This document shows, one piece after another, positions 11,001 to 20,925 of a stretch of 64,000 bases of DNA. A model generated the notes under the pieces. The model searched no databases and had not been told where the DNA came from. It saw nothing but the letters and a program-made list of their open reading frames with translations. The DNA lies in the NCBI RefSeq assembly GCF_000328475.2, contig NC_026480.1:434001-498000 (forward strand), read 5' to 3'. This DNA comes from Mycosarcoma maydis. Its lineage: Eukaryota > Basidiomycota > Ustilaginomycetes > Ustilaginales. The translations under genes and the position numbers were made by a program. Position 1 is the stretch's first letter; the number at the start of each line of letters is the position of its first letter.

Positions 11001-12527
11001 CCGTTCCCAGGACAGTGCAGGCGGGAGAGCTGCGAGCTGAGGGTCAGACGCATTGTTTCGTAAAGTGGATAGATCCTGATACGAATGCTGGTCTATCAGG
11101 AAAATTTGCTGTGGCCGGTAAAATGGCCCAAATTCTTGATCAAAGATATCCTTCTGCATCTTGGCGGTCGACCCAGGCGCCACCCAAAGGCGGACCGGAT
11201 CCACTTCGACTTCAAAGTCCTTCCAGCCGATGTTGGCAATACCGACAAACACAGCTGCCAGAATGAAAGTCAACCAGGGATGGCGTGCGCACAGCAGCCC
11301 AAGGCGGTAGAAGGTGCAAGTCAATAGCTGGTTCAAAGCGTACTTGCGTGGCTGAAGCGCTCCTAGAGCGGAAAGATTGTCGTTGCGTTCGAGCCCGATG
11401 CCGCGGTAGGTGCCGTCTGGAGCGGAGCTTGCAGAGCTTCCTTCACCATAATGGCCAAGCCCCCTTGCTCCAATCAGACTACCCGTGTTTCGCTGATTGG
11501 ATGGGTGTCCGCTTTCGACACCGTCGAGAGAGTCTTCTGAGTCCATGCGGACACGCTCGAAACCGCTGGACTGGCTGAAGAGGCTGAGACCGCTCGTACG
11601 ATACGACAGGGCAATAGTGCCTCGGCGACCGCGCACAAGGGCTGATACAGGTCCCCAGAACCATAGTAGCAGCACAAGCAGCATGTACAGTATGATGGCA
11701 GAAAATGTGAAGCAAGACATGGGTCCCACTGAACATGCAGAGCCGGGCTGATTGGATGGCGGCAGCTCCGGAAGCGCTGTACAAGTATCAGGGCAATCAA
11801 CACAAGTACAGCGCGACAACAGATCGGGGTCACCGCATTGCCTCGGATTCTGGTTAAAAGGGACAGGTGGTGCAAGTGAATGGTTGTGAGGGCGTGCAGA
11901 TGGCGCATGTGCCCATTGCAGCCTGTGATCCGAGCTTTGATCGGGAAAGTTGATCTGAAAGGGGCTTCCTAGCAATGGCTTTTCGTCGCCAAGGAACTTG
12001 AGAAAGGCATTTGGTGTCTGAGCACCGCCACCGATCAGGTCCATGGCAAACCCGTTGCTGGCCCCAAACTTGACGTTCTTGCAGCTGTCAAAAAACTTTT
12101 GCTTCCACTCCGCGTCGATGTAATACTCTACCGTCTTGACGGCTTCCGACGGCTTGCCATCACTTCCCGTGACTTGTTGCGTTTCGACAACATCGACAAA
12201 TTGGGCCTGGTCGGGCGAGCAAGTAAAGGAGCAGAAAAGTGATCGAAAGTTGTTACGACAGGCGGGACATGAAGAGATCAACGGTTCGGCTTGCTGCAGG
12301 TTTGCAGACAGGTTCTCGACCTGAGCTTCGGTACAGCATACAGGTCCTTCGGCAAATTCAGAGCCGCACGTAGCAGCCAGACGGTCTCGGAAGCTTGATC
12401 CTTGCGGTATAGATGCCCGTTCGTCAACGGAGCATGGAAGCTCGGGGCTGAAGATGCTCTTCTTGCCGCAGTTGCCCTTCATGTGACAGCGTCCGGGTGG
12501 ACGCCCCTTCACCTTGTACTCGTCCAT
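8058..12527 (-). CDS. NCR1: Niemann-Pick C1-type sterol transporter
   Basis: 1489 residues from the ATG at 12527, one exon. The Cys-rich luminal sterol-binding N-terminal domain comes first (GRCHMKGNCGKK, CCTEAQVENL, CPACRNNF, SLFCSFTCSP), then a Pro-rich loop and a membrane helix, the middle luminal domain, the sterol-sensing domain (from about TDVSIVVLSYLTMFIYVAL to FMLLAVGVDNIFLLCNEMD, coding around 10020-10440), a second Cys-containing luminal domain and a C-terminal five-helix bundle. Known role: exporting sterols from the vacuole or lysosome lumen after hand-off from NPC2. Start problem: NPC1 proteins need a signal peptide, but the ATG at 12527 lies after one. The open frame just upstream encodes a hydrophobic FCVVSIFLSAG and is closed by a stop, so a short 5' exon with the start was probably missed. 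The tail has YRPL, a possible YxxPhi sorting signal. Confidence 0.93.
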   Translation of the reverse strand: MDEYKVKGRPPGRCHMKGNCGKKSIFSPELPCSVDERASIPQGSSFRDRLAATCGSEFAEGPVCCTEAQVENLSANLQQAEPLISSCPACRNNFRSLFCSFTCSPDQAQFVDVVETQQVTGSDGKPSEAVKTVEYYIDAEWKQKFFDSCKNVKFGASNGFAMDLIGGGAQTPNAFLKFLGDEKPLLGSPFQINFPDQSSDHRLQWAHAPSARPHNHSLAPPVPFNQNPRQCGDPDLLSRCTCVDCPDTCTALPELPPSNQPGSACSVGPMSCFTFSAIILYMLLVLLLWFWGPVSALVRGRRGTIALSYRTSGLSLFSQSSGFERVRMDSEDSLDGVESGHPSNQRNTGSLIGARGLGHYGEGSSASSAPDGTYRGIGLERNDNLSALGALQPRKYALNQLLTCTFYRLGLLCARHPWLTFILAAVFVGIANIGWKDFEVEVDPVRLWVAPGSTAKMQKDIFDQEFGPFYRPQQIFLIDQHSYQDLSTLRNNASDPQLAALPPALSWERLLWLADLEKEVRELKSPSGITLQDVCLAPAGSGTPCVVQSILGYFQDDPLGNGLDADSWDEALDKCSDNPVECLPSFGQPLKPNIVLGGLPEGALPSQARAAVVTYVLNNSLNGTTLKAAEEWELELLNLLQEVAAAPPNKQMKTSASEHHPLSVRRQQLGIQIAFSTGVSLETEIGSSSNTDVSIVVLSYLTMFIYVALTLGGRSDHGVEANDGSEQGSPTTEQGSYLRANTLLSYSSNGRSRLVQRTLRRARSFMNTYCVSSKFTLGLFGIVIVLCSVSCAIGIFSAMGVKVTLVIAEVIPFMLLAVGVDNIFLLCNEMDRQDHQHTSAEPEITHSASSAPPTGVPGRSPLSPTDAVEPRGDLFMNIGAASNTTGRVTVEERAARSLARVGPSILLSATTQIVAFLLGAVVPMPAVRNFALYAAGSMLIVAVLHCTVFIAAMALDAHRVESGRIDCMPCIKATPRQRQIQLLTDAVAGAKEGTLDSFIRYRFAPTLLRSNVKRLVVVTFGAVAVISSIGVRRIEMGLDQRLALPSASYLRPYFDAIDVFLDVGPPLYFVATGGEVSERQGQRDLCGRFTTCEPLSLASTLEGERRRPEVSWIAEPASSWIDDFLQWLNPILDGCCRVKISDPTVFCDPHDSPFSCQPCFEGRDPPWNITMDGLPEGQEFYRYLRKWLESPTDQECPLGGQAAYSSALSIVTDLETGKDRVRSSHFRTYFAPLRSQSDFISALEQSQRISEDISSRVGYRVFPYSLFFIFFEQYTYLLSMAVQVLGSAAVAIFAINTVLLGSWRTGAVVTLSVASAVWLVAGAMGFWGIQFNALTLVNLSVCAAIGVEFCAHIARAFMRAPGALPRSHPMSQKERDERAWLALTDVGSAVVNGIFSTKLIGVGVLIFTKSDLLKLYYAKTWLCLIVGGLLHGLILLPVLLSWLGGRGWSSGEDESDVKRRLNRAGSEYRPLMASEPDGSDDDEDFGTGL

Positions 12528-13061
12528 GCCGGCAGACAGAAAGATTGAAACAACGCAGAACTGTGGCGATTCTGCCCTTGCGGATGAAGATGAGGATGAG
12601 AAGAAGGATGCAAGCAGAGAAGCGAAGAGCTGTTGCACTTACTCTCGTTCTTGGGTTCGCCTAGTTGGAGATGTGGCCCATGCGCGATTGGTTGACTGTG
12701 TGGAGGCACATACTTGAAAACAGTCACGATGCGTGATTTACCTATTTACAACTTGCACCTCACCTGCCTTAATATTAATAAAGCCGCGCGACCCTAGAGA
12801 GGACCCTTGACACAGCGAATTGACAATTGCGATTCGTGATTCGCGTGGAACTAACTTATCGTGCGTAGACCCAGACTGGCGTGCTATCCAAAATTGCTGG
12901 CCCCCCCAGTTCCGAGACCCAAAGATGAAATAAAACATAATCCCCAATCATGAATGCAACTCGTGACTGCTGTCCCTGTATCCAATTGCCTCCACATCTT
13001 TTGATAGCTTCTCGGCATCGTCACAGGCAACCACGAATGGTTGCCTGATCGACACACGGCA
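12528..13061. other. 5' region of NPC1-type gene and left flank of pogo element
   Basis: No complete gene. The first ~110 bp continue the NPC1 frame and probably include intron and part of a signal-peptide exon; a GTAAGT donor lies at about 12644 on the minus strand. The rest is AT-richer and has ATTCGTGATTCGCG-type motifs near 12830. I could not identify terminal inverted repeats for the transposase that follows. Confidence 0.45.
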
Positions 13062-14854
13062 ATGAGTTCGTCATCCCCATCCAAACGCAACGCCTCGCCA
13101 GCCATGCACATCTCAAGCCCTTCATCGAGCAAGCGCTCCAAAGCATACCGCTTGTTCACAGCAGCGTGTACAGCAGACAAAGAGGCACGGATCCAAAGTG
13201 CAATCAAAGCCCTCGAAGCAGGTGTACACACCAGCGTTACAGCTGCAGCACAAGCTCACCAAGTCTCAAAGACCACACTCTTGGATCGAAGGAAGGGGAT
13301 GACGCCAAAGAAGTATGCACATGCAGAGCGACAGACACTACCACCAGCAGCCGAGACAGCACTTGCAAACCACATCAAGGTTTGCGCTAAGGGTGGCTTT
13401 CCACTCAAGCCGGCAGACATGAACAGGTACGCCAATCATTTAGCCCGGCAACACAATGGTCCAAAATCCCGTGTTGGCGAGAAATGGCTCCGCAACTTTC
13501 TTATCCGAAACCCTTCACTGAAGTCAGCCTATTCTCGATGTGTGGAGAATGCTCGAATTAAGGCTGTTGATGCCAACGACGTCAAACATTCATCGACAGG
13601 ATGAAAGAAGTACTCGACGAATACAACATCAAGTCGGACATGATCTTCAACATGGATGAAACAGGCTTCATGTTCGGCATTGTTGCAAGGCAGCATGTTG
13701 TTATCCCGAAAGGGCAGGCCCACTTCAAGGGAGTTCCTGAAAACCAACAGAGTGCCGCTGTCATCGAGTGCATTGGCTCAGGTGGACAGGTGTTGCCGCC
13801 ACTTGTGATCAATGCTGGGAAGATTTACATGCACGGTGAATTCAGACGCATGGTGGACATCGATGAGAACTTGAGTTTTGCAAAGACAGAGAACGGCTGG
13901 ACAAGCAATGCAATTGCTGTTCATTGGCTCGAGCAAATCTTCAATGTTCACAGTCAATCCGGTCGAAGACGGCAAAAAGAGTGGCGGCTTCTCCTTCTCG
14001 ATGGACATGGCTCCCATGTATCAAGCATTTTCATCGACGCCTGTTTGGCCAGGAACATTGCACCCGTTTGCTTTCCTCCTCAAGTCACTCACATGATGCA
14101 GCCACTCGATGTTTCTGTCTTTGGTCCGATTGCACAGGCATACACCCGACAAGTCAATGCAATCAGTACTAAGACAGATCATATCGACCACACTCAGTTC
14201 ATCAACATGTACAACAAGGCACGCAAGGAGGTCCTCACTCAAAGCCTAGCAAGGAGAGCATTCTCAGACTCTGGTCTCACCATCAATCCTACTCCCGACA
14301 AGATTCTCGCTCGAGCAAACTTGGCAGACGCTGCCGCGGACAACAATGGCTCAACCACGCTGCCAGTCTCAGAACAAGCAACGCCGAGTAAGCGACAAGA
14401 GTATGTCATGATGCTGGAATCTTTTCTCAAGGCGAGCAACAATCGAGACCGGGCTCACCTGAAGAGGAAGCTCATCAATGCCATTGATGAGCTCGATGCA
14501 GAATCACAGCCTCGCAAGAAGCCCTCAGGAAGCCGTAAGAAGGCTTCAGGAAGCAAAGACACGCAAGCAGCTCAGAGTGCTTCTGCTTACGGCTCTCTCC
14601 CTGCTCCTGCTCAGCACAATCAAAGCCCATCATTCCAACGAGATGAGCAAGCATACCGACGGTTTCCATCCATGGCTGTGGATCCCCAGTTCTGGCCGAT
14701 GCCAAGCAGGAGCACCTATGCCAACCCAACCCAGCTCGCTGGATCATCGTCTATCCCCTTTGTAAATGACCCAGTCCCCGCTCAACTTCATCTGCCGCCT
14801 GCACCTCTACCTGACCTCAACTTTAGGCCGCCCTTTGGCTGGTTTGAAGACTAA
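13062..14854 (+). pseudogene. Pogo-family (Tc1/mariner superfamily) DDE transposase, one frameshift
   Basis: Two overlapping frames: 13062-13604 and about 13590-14854. The first encodes a psq-type helix-turn-helix (SAIKALEAGV...SVTAAAQAHQVSKTTL) and a CENP-B/Tc5-type DNA-binding region ending near KWLRNFLIRNPSLKSAYSR. The second encodes the DDE_1 catalytic domain with all acidic motifs present: FNMDETGFMFG, WRLLLLDGHGSHVS and VTHMMQPLDVSVFGP. A Lys/Ser-rich tail of about 150 residues follows. The only lesion is a missing base near 13585-13590, where frame 1 runs into a stop while frame 2 reads TFIDRMKEVLDEYNI. That is either a recent inactivating deletion or a sequence error. Domesticated CENP-B-like genes derive from this family, but the intact catalytic residues favour an ordinary young transposon. 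Confidence 0.85.
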
Positions 14855-16960
14855 CCTAGCCTCAGAGTCACTGTTTGTAATGTCATGTGTGCCGTGTCAA
14901 AGTTCTGTTTGCAATGTTGTGTGTCGTGCCGTGTTGAAGTGTTTGGAAATTTGACTGGAGCTGCAGTTGAGATTTTTCCACAAAAAAAGAAACAGAAAAA
15001 CCTGGCTGCAGCTGCAGCTGCAGTCAATTTTCGCATGGTCCACTTTTTTCTCGTGATCTCCAGTCATCTCACAATTTTCCCAGAGCACACACACCTCAAG
15101 TACTGCTATTACAAACTAACAAGATGTGACGGCTCTCTCCTGCTACCAGAATCGTGAATCACTCTGAAACAATCCGTGTCTCGTAACATGCAGATGTGAT
15201 AGAAAAAGGGTAGTCTAAAAAGTTGTGAGTGGGTAAAATGGGTGATCTGAGCCAAAATTTGGGACCACAACTACACACGATACGTGGATCGTTAATCGCA
15301 AAAGTCAGGGTCGAACTTCCGTCACGAGAGTCGAAGGATCTGTTCAAATTTCTGTTCAGAGTAGTCTCAACCATCTGGGCGTAACCGCTTCGGTTGACAT
15401 GAGGTTGTGATTGATCACGATCGGTGATAGCAATCGACATTCTGAGCGAGAGTTATATGGTCTAACTATCCCTGTCCTAAAGAGGCTGCTCGGAACTTGC
15501 TGAAGAATATGCTCCAGCGATCACAGAATCGTGGATGTTCTGAAGCACAGCTTTACTCGTTGAAGATTGTGATCTAGCAAGAGCAAGATCTTAACCGTGA
15601 ACTGTGAGCCGTGGACCACATGAGTCACGAATCGTGAATTACGAAATCATGAATATGGTCTGAACTTTCTCGTGTCCCGCGTCTCAACTCAACGACCTGG
15701 AGGCTGTGGCTGCGGCAATTCCGTAGGCTCTATCACCCAAGCATGCACATGTTGTCAATTTGAGTACATCTGTTTAGAATAGCAGAACTTTACTCTCACC
15801 AACGTCCCTTCATCAGCTCATTCTCTGCTTTCTTCAGAGGCGCCATCGGTGGTGTCAGAAACATCATTTGCGGAAGATTCGACAAACCTAGCTATTGTTG
15901 ACAACGGAGGAGGCAACCATGGAATCATAGAGTATCTCCCTATTGTTACAGCGCCTTGAGCACATGGGTCGGCCATCGAGACTGTAGGGCACAACTGCTG
16001 GCTGACTACCGCTGAACGAGCTCTCCGCCGTTGTCTGTAGCCACATGATTGTCGTGCCACAGATCAGCTAGCGTCCTGAACGGCGACAGCCGAGCACATT
16101 CGTGACTCAGTAAGGCCTTTTGCAACAGTCTGATTAAGTGAGCCTTCGCTGGTAGGCCGTCGGATCATAGCTTACGCTGTTTCAGTTGACAGAAGGCTAT
16201 TTGGATGGCTTACACACCGATGTCACCCCGGGTGCCTTCCTAGCTGGTGTGGATTCGAAGCCGCCGCTAATTGCTCAGGAGATTCTTGGAATGGTGGACT
16301 TCCTCCTTTTACGAAGCAAGTGAGTGCTTTTATAGCTGTGCGAGAACTTATGCAGGTCCAGACTAGAATTCGTTTGGACGAGGGAGAAGGTACAAAACTC
16401 GAGCATTCCATACTTACTGTACGAACATGAGACGACACGCCACTCGAGCGTCCCACACGAACTTTCCCCTGTACGTCGGCTTCGGATACAGCTTTCAGGC
16501 TTTGGTCATGACTCACGACTGTCGCCAGGTGCATGAGTTTCTAGTCTTTGATCTTTTTCCTATTTTACCGCTTGGCATGGCTTTTTGGCTCGAGAGTCTC
16601 CTTCACACGCGATCCGAGTCGCTAGCCAGTAAACCAACCGCAAAGGCCTTCGTGGAGGCCTCTGTAGAAGACGTTTGCCGTCGATCAGTGTCCAACTACT
16701 GTATACTCACAGCTGGACCAGTTAGATCGTTCTGACGAATTCGTTTTCCAGCAGCCCGTTCCGTCCTATGGCTCACTCATGAATCGCGTGTCACGGCTGT
16801 AGGTGAATCAACTCACGGCTGGCTCACCATCACCACCATGTCGATGCCCAGCTGCATTAAGACCATGAACCGTGAATCCGTGACTCATGACTGTAGTTTT
16901 CAGCCATTTTCAGTCACTTTCACGATTGTAAAGAGAGGAAAGATTTGATTTAAAGTCACC
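14855..16960. other. Repeat-poor, gene-free flank of the transposon block
   Basis: No supportable gene. It contains a CTGCAG-rich mini-palindrome near 15002-15024, several copies of the dispersed CGTGAATCACGA motif (15150, 15610-15655, 16507, 16780) and short random frames. I see no domain signature. Confidence 0.5.
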
Positions 16961-17199
16961 TTAGCAAGCACACAGTTCCTCTCGCCAAGAACCGATGGCT
17001 GCATCCCTCCAGCACCGGTACTCCGCCTTCATCCGATACGAGACGAGCCACGCCCGAATAGGAGCCGTTCCTCACCGCCAAAATCAGCAAACACATCTCA
17101 CGATCCAGTAGCAAGTCGGCTTCATGATCTTATGGCTTTCCTTGGCAGCTGCTCCAACTACTGGCCATAAGATGGGAAGGCTTCGCCGAACTTCTGGCG

Positions 17200-18150
17200 A
17201 ATCTGTACAATGCCTGTGCTCTGTATGTAGGGCACCATCCCTGCTGCTTTAAGCCAACCACGGTCGTGGGACTCATGACTTCGCAAGCCCAATAAGCCAG
17301 ACTAATGAAAGCCAGGTGTCTATCGTCCTTTTAGTCCTCTGCCCATTCTGGGCAAGCTGTTAGAAGGCCATATTTCCGCTCATATCCCTGCAGAGGCCGA
17401 GCAGTATCCGAGGATCATCTTCCCCAAACCAATCATGAACATTGAGAAAGACCTGGACGAAGCACCGAGGAGCGCTCAACAGGGTACACGAATTCATCCG
17501 GGACGCTCAACAAAACGGACGACATTGTGCACACGTGGCTATGGACGTATAGGGCGCCTACAGCTCCGTGCACGTTCACCACCTGACTGAGACCCTTGAT
17601 CGAGCTTCTCTGACCAGGCACATTGTACGATGGACCTTTTCGTTCATGAGAGACCGCCAAGTCTGCCCAAGCTCGAAGGATATTCGTACCCAGGCTTTAT
17701 GCGCGGTGCCAATGTAGGACTACCTAAGGCATCGTCCAACTCGAAGCTCATGTGGGCCATACATAGTCGAGACATGGCGGAACTTCCATCGTCCCGCTCT
17801 ACGCTAAGTGTGGGATGGGTTGACGATAAAACTCTGCTTGATGACGTTGAATCGAAGACATGCATCGCAAAGTCGAACTAGCCCCTCAGCCGGTTCTATC
17901 GTGGGCTCCTACCGGTGGATCGACTTTCAATCCGGCAAAGTCAGGGTACTAAGTCTTCTGCCCAGCTAGGGGCATGCCGAGCTTGGGCGACATCGAGCCA
18001 GAGGCTTCCAGCTGACCCGGACCCAAGAACTCAAGATCCTAGGTGTCACCTTGACCGAGTATCTTCCATGGGTAAGGCAAATGAACAAGCCTTGCGCTAA
18101 AGCCATCCGAGCACTGGGAGCGGGCCGGAATCGGGGTAATAGCGCCTGTG
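17200..18150 (+). pseudogene. Decayed LINE (non-LTR) reverse transcriptase
   Basis: Scattered frames read as successive parts of a LINE reverse transcriptase: about 17190-17270 (FAELLANLYNACALYVGHHP, the segment before RT block 1); 17284-17384 (KPNKPD, stop codons, YRPFSPLPILGKLLEGHIS, the usual YRPISLL...GKLLE); 17465-17620 (HEFIRDAQQNGRHCAHVAMDV, the strand with the first catalytic Asp); 17710-17760 (GLPKASSNSKLMWAI, usual GLPQGSPLSPLLW); 17810-17840 (GWVDDKTLL, the YVDD-like active-site block); and 18030-18110 (LKILGVTLTEYLPWV, thumb). Many stops and shifts separate them, so it is dead. The order of blocks on one strand makes chance similarity unlikely. No endonuclease or poly(A) end was found. 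Clade assignment (Tad/I-like) is only a guess. Confidence 0.72.
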
Positions 18151-18590
18151 GTTTTAATAACTGATGGCAAAGGCTGCTGTATACCGTTGGCGTCTGTTCA
18201 ATTGTTGCTGATACATGGGTCTTCTGGTACTGACCCAAGTTTCCCAGGCATCTTTTGCAACCTTTGCCCATCCTGCAAAGATCAGCTGCCTTGAGACCCG
18301 TCTGCTTCCGCTTCCCCGCTTCCCCTCCACAGATTCTCTCGATCTTGAAGCATTGCTCCTCCCAATTGACCTAGCACTGTGCCCCGCCGCGTACAACAAG
18401 CTCGCCCGATGGCTAGCACTCTCACAATCACACCCGACTTCGAAACTCGTTAAAACGCCACGAAGGTGACGCCGACCAGAAAGCCAGGGTGCCTCCATCT
18501 CCGGCTGAATCAGTGGCCAGAGTTGTGCCAACCTGGTATCACACTAGTCGCGGTCATAGGTGTCAAGCCTCCACCCCACCTGTCGGTACT
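18151..18590. other. Unassigned DNA next to the LINE relic
   Basis: Possibly more of the decayed LINE (an 84-codon open frame at 18215-18469 has no recognisable domain). No other feature. Confidence 0.3.
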
Positions 18591-18709
18591 CATATCGTGA
18601 AAGAGGAAGTCGTCCTTGGAGCCACCTCGGCAACCACCCGAGGAAGCACCCCCCGATCTAGACTCCTCCTCAGGGGTGGCTTCCAATGAGCAGCCACCCG
18701 GGGGGTGCC
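18591..18709 (-). repeat. Foldback (palindromic) element, copy 1, cut by gap
   Basis: Begins TCATATCGTGAAAGAGGA, then GGAGCCACCTCGGCAACCAC, then short self-complementary GGTGGC/GCCACC blocks up to the N gap. It matches the reverse complement of the copy at 46091-46262. Non-autonomous, no coding capacity. Confidence 0.75.
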
Positions 18710-18809
18710 NNNNNNNNNNNNNNNNNNNNNNNNNNNNNNNNNNNNNNNNNNNNNNNNNNNNNNNNNNNNNNNNNNNNNNNNNNNNNNNNNNNNNNNNNNN
18801 NNNNNNNNN
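18710..18809. other. Assembly gap (100 N)
   Basis: Exactly 100 N, a conventional unknown-length scaffold gap. It lies between the foldback element and an inverted LTR, both repeats. Confidence 0.99.
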
Positions 18810-19208
18810 TATCCTACATGAGCTTCTCCCTATACGTCGCCTGCTCATACAACTGTCTAGCTGTGGCCACAACTGGCCAGATGCATGAGTCTGTTCTCTT
18901 TCAGGTTCTATCACTTGGTGCGAGTCGTGAGTCTGTAGCCAACGGCATATTCGTGATTCCCACAGTCGTCCAGCGACTTGTGTGAATTTACCCTGGGCTT
19001 CTCGCTACCAGCGCTATGTTATGGACCGGGTAAAACTCCGGCGTTCTGAGACACCTACTCGTACCCGTCCGGTGACTGAGAGGGTTGCGGACATTCCGCG
19101 AGCTTACTCGTTCCCATCCGGTCACTCGTGTGTACCGTTTGGGTAACTGCAAGGGCTGCATGATTGTGGGCGATCAGACTAAACGCCAATCGCAGATATT
19201 CTACAACG
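18810..19208 (-). repeat. Inverted, diverged copia LTR fragment
   Basis: The reverse complement of the copia LTR described below: TATCCTACATGAGCTTCTCC at the left matches the LTR's AGCTCATGTAGGATA reversed, and the right end GCCAATCGCAGATATTCT matches the LTR start. The central minisatellite is absent. It is more diverged than the LTRs at 20.8-46 kb, hence an older insertion or a relative family; its 3' end is lost in the gap. Confidence 0.8.
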
Positions 19209-19744
19209 TGACTTATGACTGAGTGTGGGGGATGAGCTGTATGATAAGATCCGTCTTGCTGATGCTAGAAATTCAAAAATGAGCCACAAAATGATCAGGT
19301 TTCAAAAAGGTAGTATCTACCAGACCATGAATGCTGTGAAAATTCGTGATTCTGAATGTATGCTAATCATCATTGGCCTGATCGTCTACAATTTTCCATT
19401 CGTGACAAAAAACAAAAAAACAAAAAAAAACGGAAGATCGCGTTCTAATAGCCACCCTTGAGCCTGGACTTCGAGAATAGATCAAGTATAACTTAAACGA
19501 AGCATTTTGACTCCATTGAGATCTTAAGAAAAAACAAATTTTAATGTTCGATGCACAATAAATACAGACTCGAAGCTTTTGGCCAGATGCTGAAGAAGAC
19601 AACCAACGACTCGAAGGGGCACAATTATTTGCTGTTCGAATTACGAATATCTGCGAATCGTGAATGGCATTTAGTCTGATCATTTACAATCATTCAGTGA
19701 TTCACGATTCACGATTCACGATTCGTGATTCTGTGATTCATGAT
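19209..19744. other. AT-rich spacer with dispersed palindromic motifs
   Basis: No gene. It holds an A-rich tract near 19408-19431 and a dense cluster of ATTCACGATTCACGATTCGTGATTC motifs at about 19695-19742. Confidence 0.55.
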
Positions 19745-20030
19745 CTGAGTTACCCGACCCGGACACACGAGTGACCAGACGGGACCGAGTTAGTCCGCAT
19801 TAATTTTATCTCCCCGACGGGAACGAGTTATCCTCAACAATCACGAATTTCATCCACGCTTTGTCCGGCGGGAACGGGCAAGCCCTGCGGTATGTCCGCA
19901 AATCACGAATTGTAAATTGTGAATCACAATCGTGAATATGCCCACGAGTACCGTAGCTAACCTGAGTTTCCATGCTACATGACACAGCGCTGGTATCGAG
20001 AAGCCCGAGTTGATTCACACAAGTCGTCTC
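19745..20030 (+). repeat. Diverged copia LTR fragment, plus orientation
   Basis: Shares GAGTGACC-GACGGGA-CGAGT near its left end and GCGCTGGTA-CGAGAAGCCC...GATTCACACAAGTCG near its right end with the young LTRs, with unrelated or highly changed sequence between. An old LTR remnant. Confidence 0.6.
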
Positions 20031-20227
20031 AGCGCTATGTTATGAACCGGGTAAAACTCCGGCGTTCTGAGACACCTACTCGTACCCATCCGGTGACTGA
20101 GAAGCTTGCGGACATTCCGCGAGCTTACTCGTTCCCATCCGGTCACTCGTGTGTACCGTTTGGGTAACTGCAAGGGCTGCATGATTGTGGGCGATCAGAC
20201 TAAACGCCAATCGCAGATATTCTAACA
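20031..20227 (-). repeat. Inverted copia LTR fragment (LTR 5' part)
   Basis: Close to 19014-19208: both run from CAGCGCTATGTTATG-ACCGG to GATATTCT. Here the end GATATTCTAACA is the exact reverse complement of the LTR start. It abuts the plus-oriented fragment on its left, so this is a mosaic. Confidence 0.75.
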
Positions 20228-20548
20228 AGGAACGGGAGTTTTCGATCATATAGCGCCCGCTAAACATTCTTGATTCTTGATTCGTGATTCGTGATTACCA
20301 TCATCAAACGCGACAAATCACAATTTTTTTACCATCGGTGTGTAAATTAAAAAAATGAAAGTAATTTGTCGCTCGAAAGCCACCCCGACTTAAAGGTTTT
20401 TATGCCATTACATCAAATCTCGAATCGAGAATACCGTGTTAGGGTTAACTTAATCGAGGTCATTCACGATATACACAGTTCGTGATTATAGTCATGAGTT
20501 TCTAGTGAGGGGAATTGTGAGTGGTCACGACTCTCAGCGAGCGCTATT
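20228..20548. other. AT-rich spacer
   Basis: No gene. Several GATTCGTGATTCGTGATT motifs lie around 20270-20300. Confidence 0.5.
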
Positions 20549-20639
20549 CAAATTCTTGGTAAATCTTTAGCGGGCGCTAGATGAACGAAGTCTCCCTTTC
20601 CTTAGAGAGGCGAGTTGGGACTGAGTAGTGGTCGAGAAT
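20549..20639 (-). repeat. Inverted copia LTR 3'-end fragment
   Basis: Reads TTTAGCGGGCGCTAGAT...CTCCCTTTCCTTAGAGAGG, the reverse complement of the LTR end (CCTCTCTAAGGAAAGGGAG...GCGCCCGCTAA). It directly abuts the plus-oriented LTR starting at 20640. Confidence 0.8.
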
Positions 20640-20814
20640 TGTTAGAATATCTACGATTGGCGTTTAGTCTGATCGCCCACAAATTCATGCCAAACCCTTG
20701 CAGTACACCTAACCGGTATACACAGAGTGCAGCCGGACGGGATCACGAGTAGGTGTCTCAGTACGCGCGCTATACGCGCGCGACACGCACTCAGTACACC
20801 AGCGTGTACGTCTA
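20640..20814 (+). repeat. Older copia LTR, 5' portion (interrupted)
   Basis: Starts TGTTAGAATATCTACGATTG like all young LTRs and runs into the tandem-repeat zone, where it stops at ...GTACGTCT. The rest of this LTR resumes at 31996 with CGTCTGCGGTACGCG. A later element therefore inserted into this LTR and duplicated CGTCT. Confidence 0.82.
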
Positions 20815-20925
20815 TGTTAGAATATCTACGATTGGCGTTTAGTCTGATCGCCCACAATCATGCAACCCTTGCAGTAACCTAACCGGTATACACGAGTGAC
20901 CGGACGGGAACGAGTAGGTGTCTCA

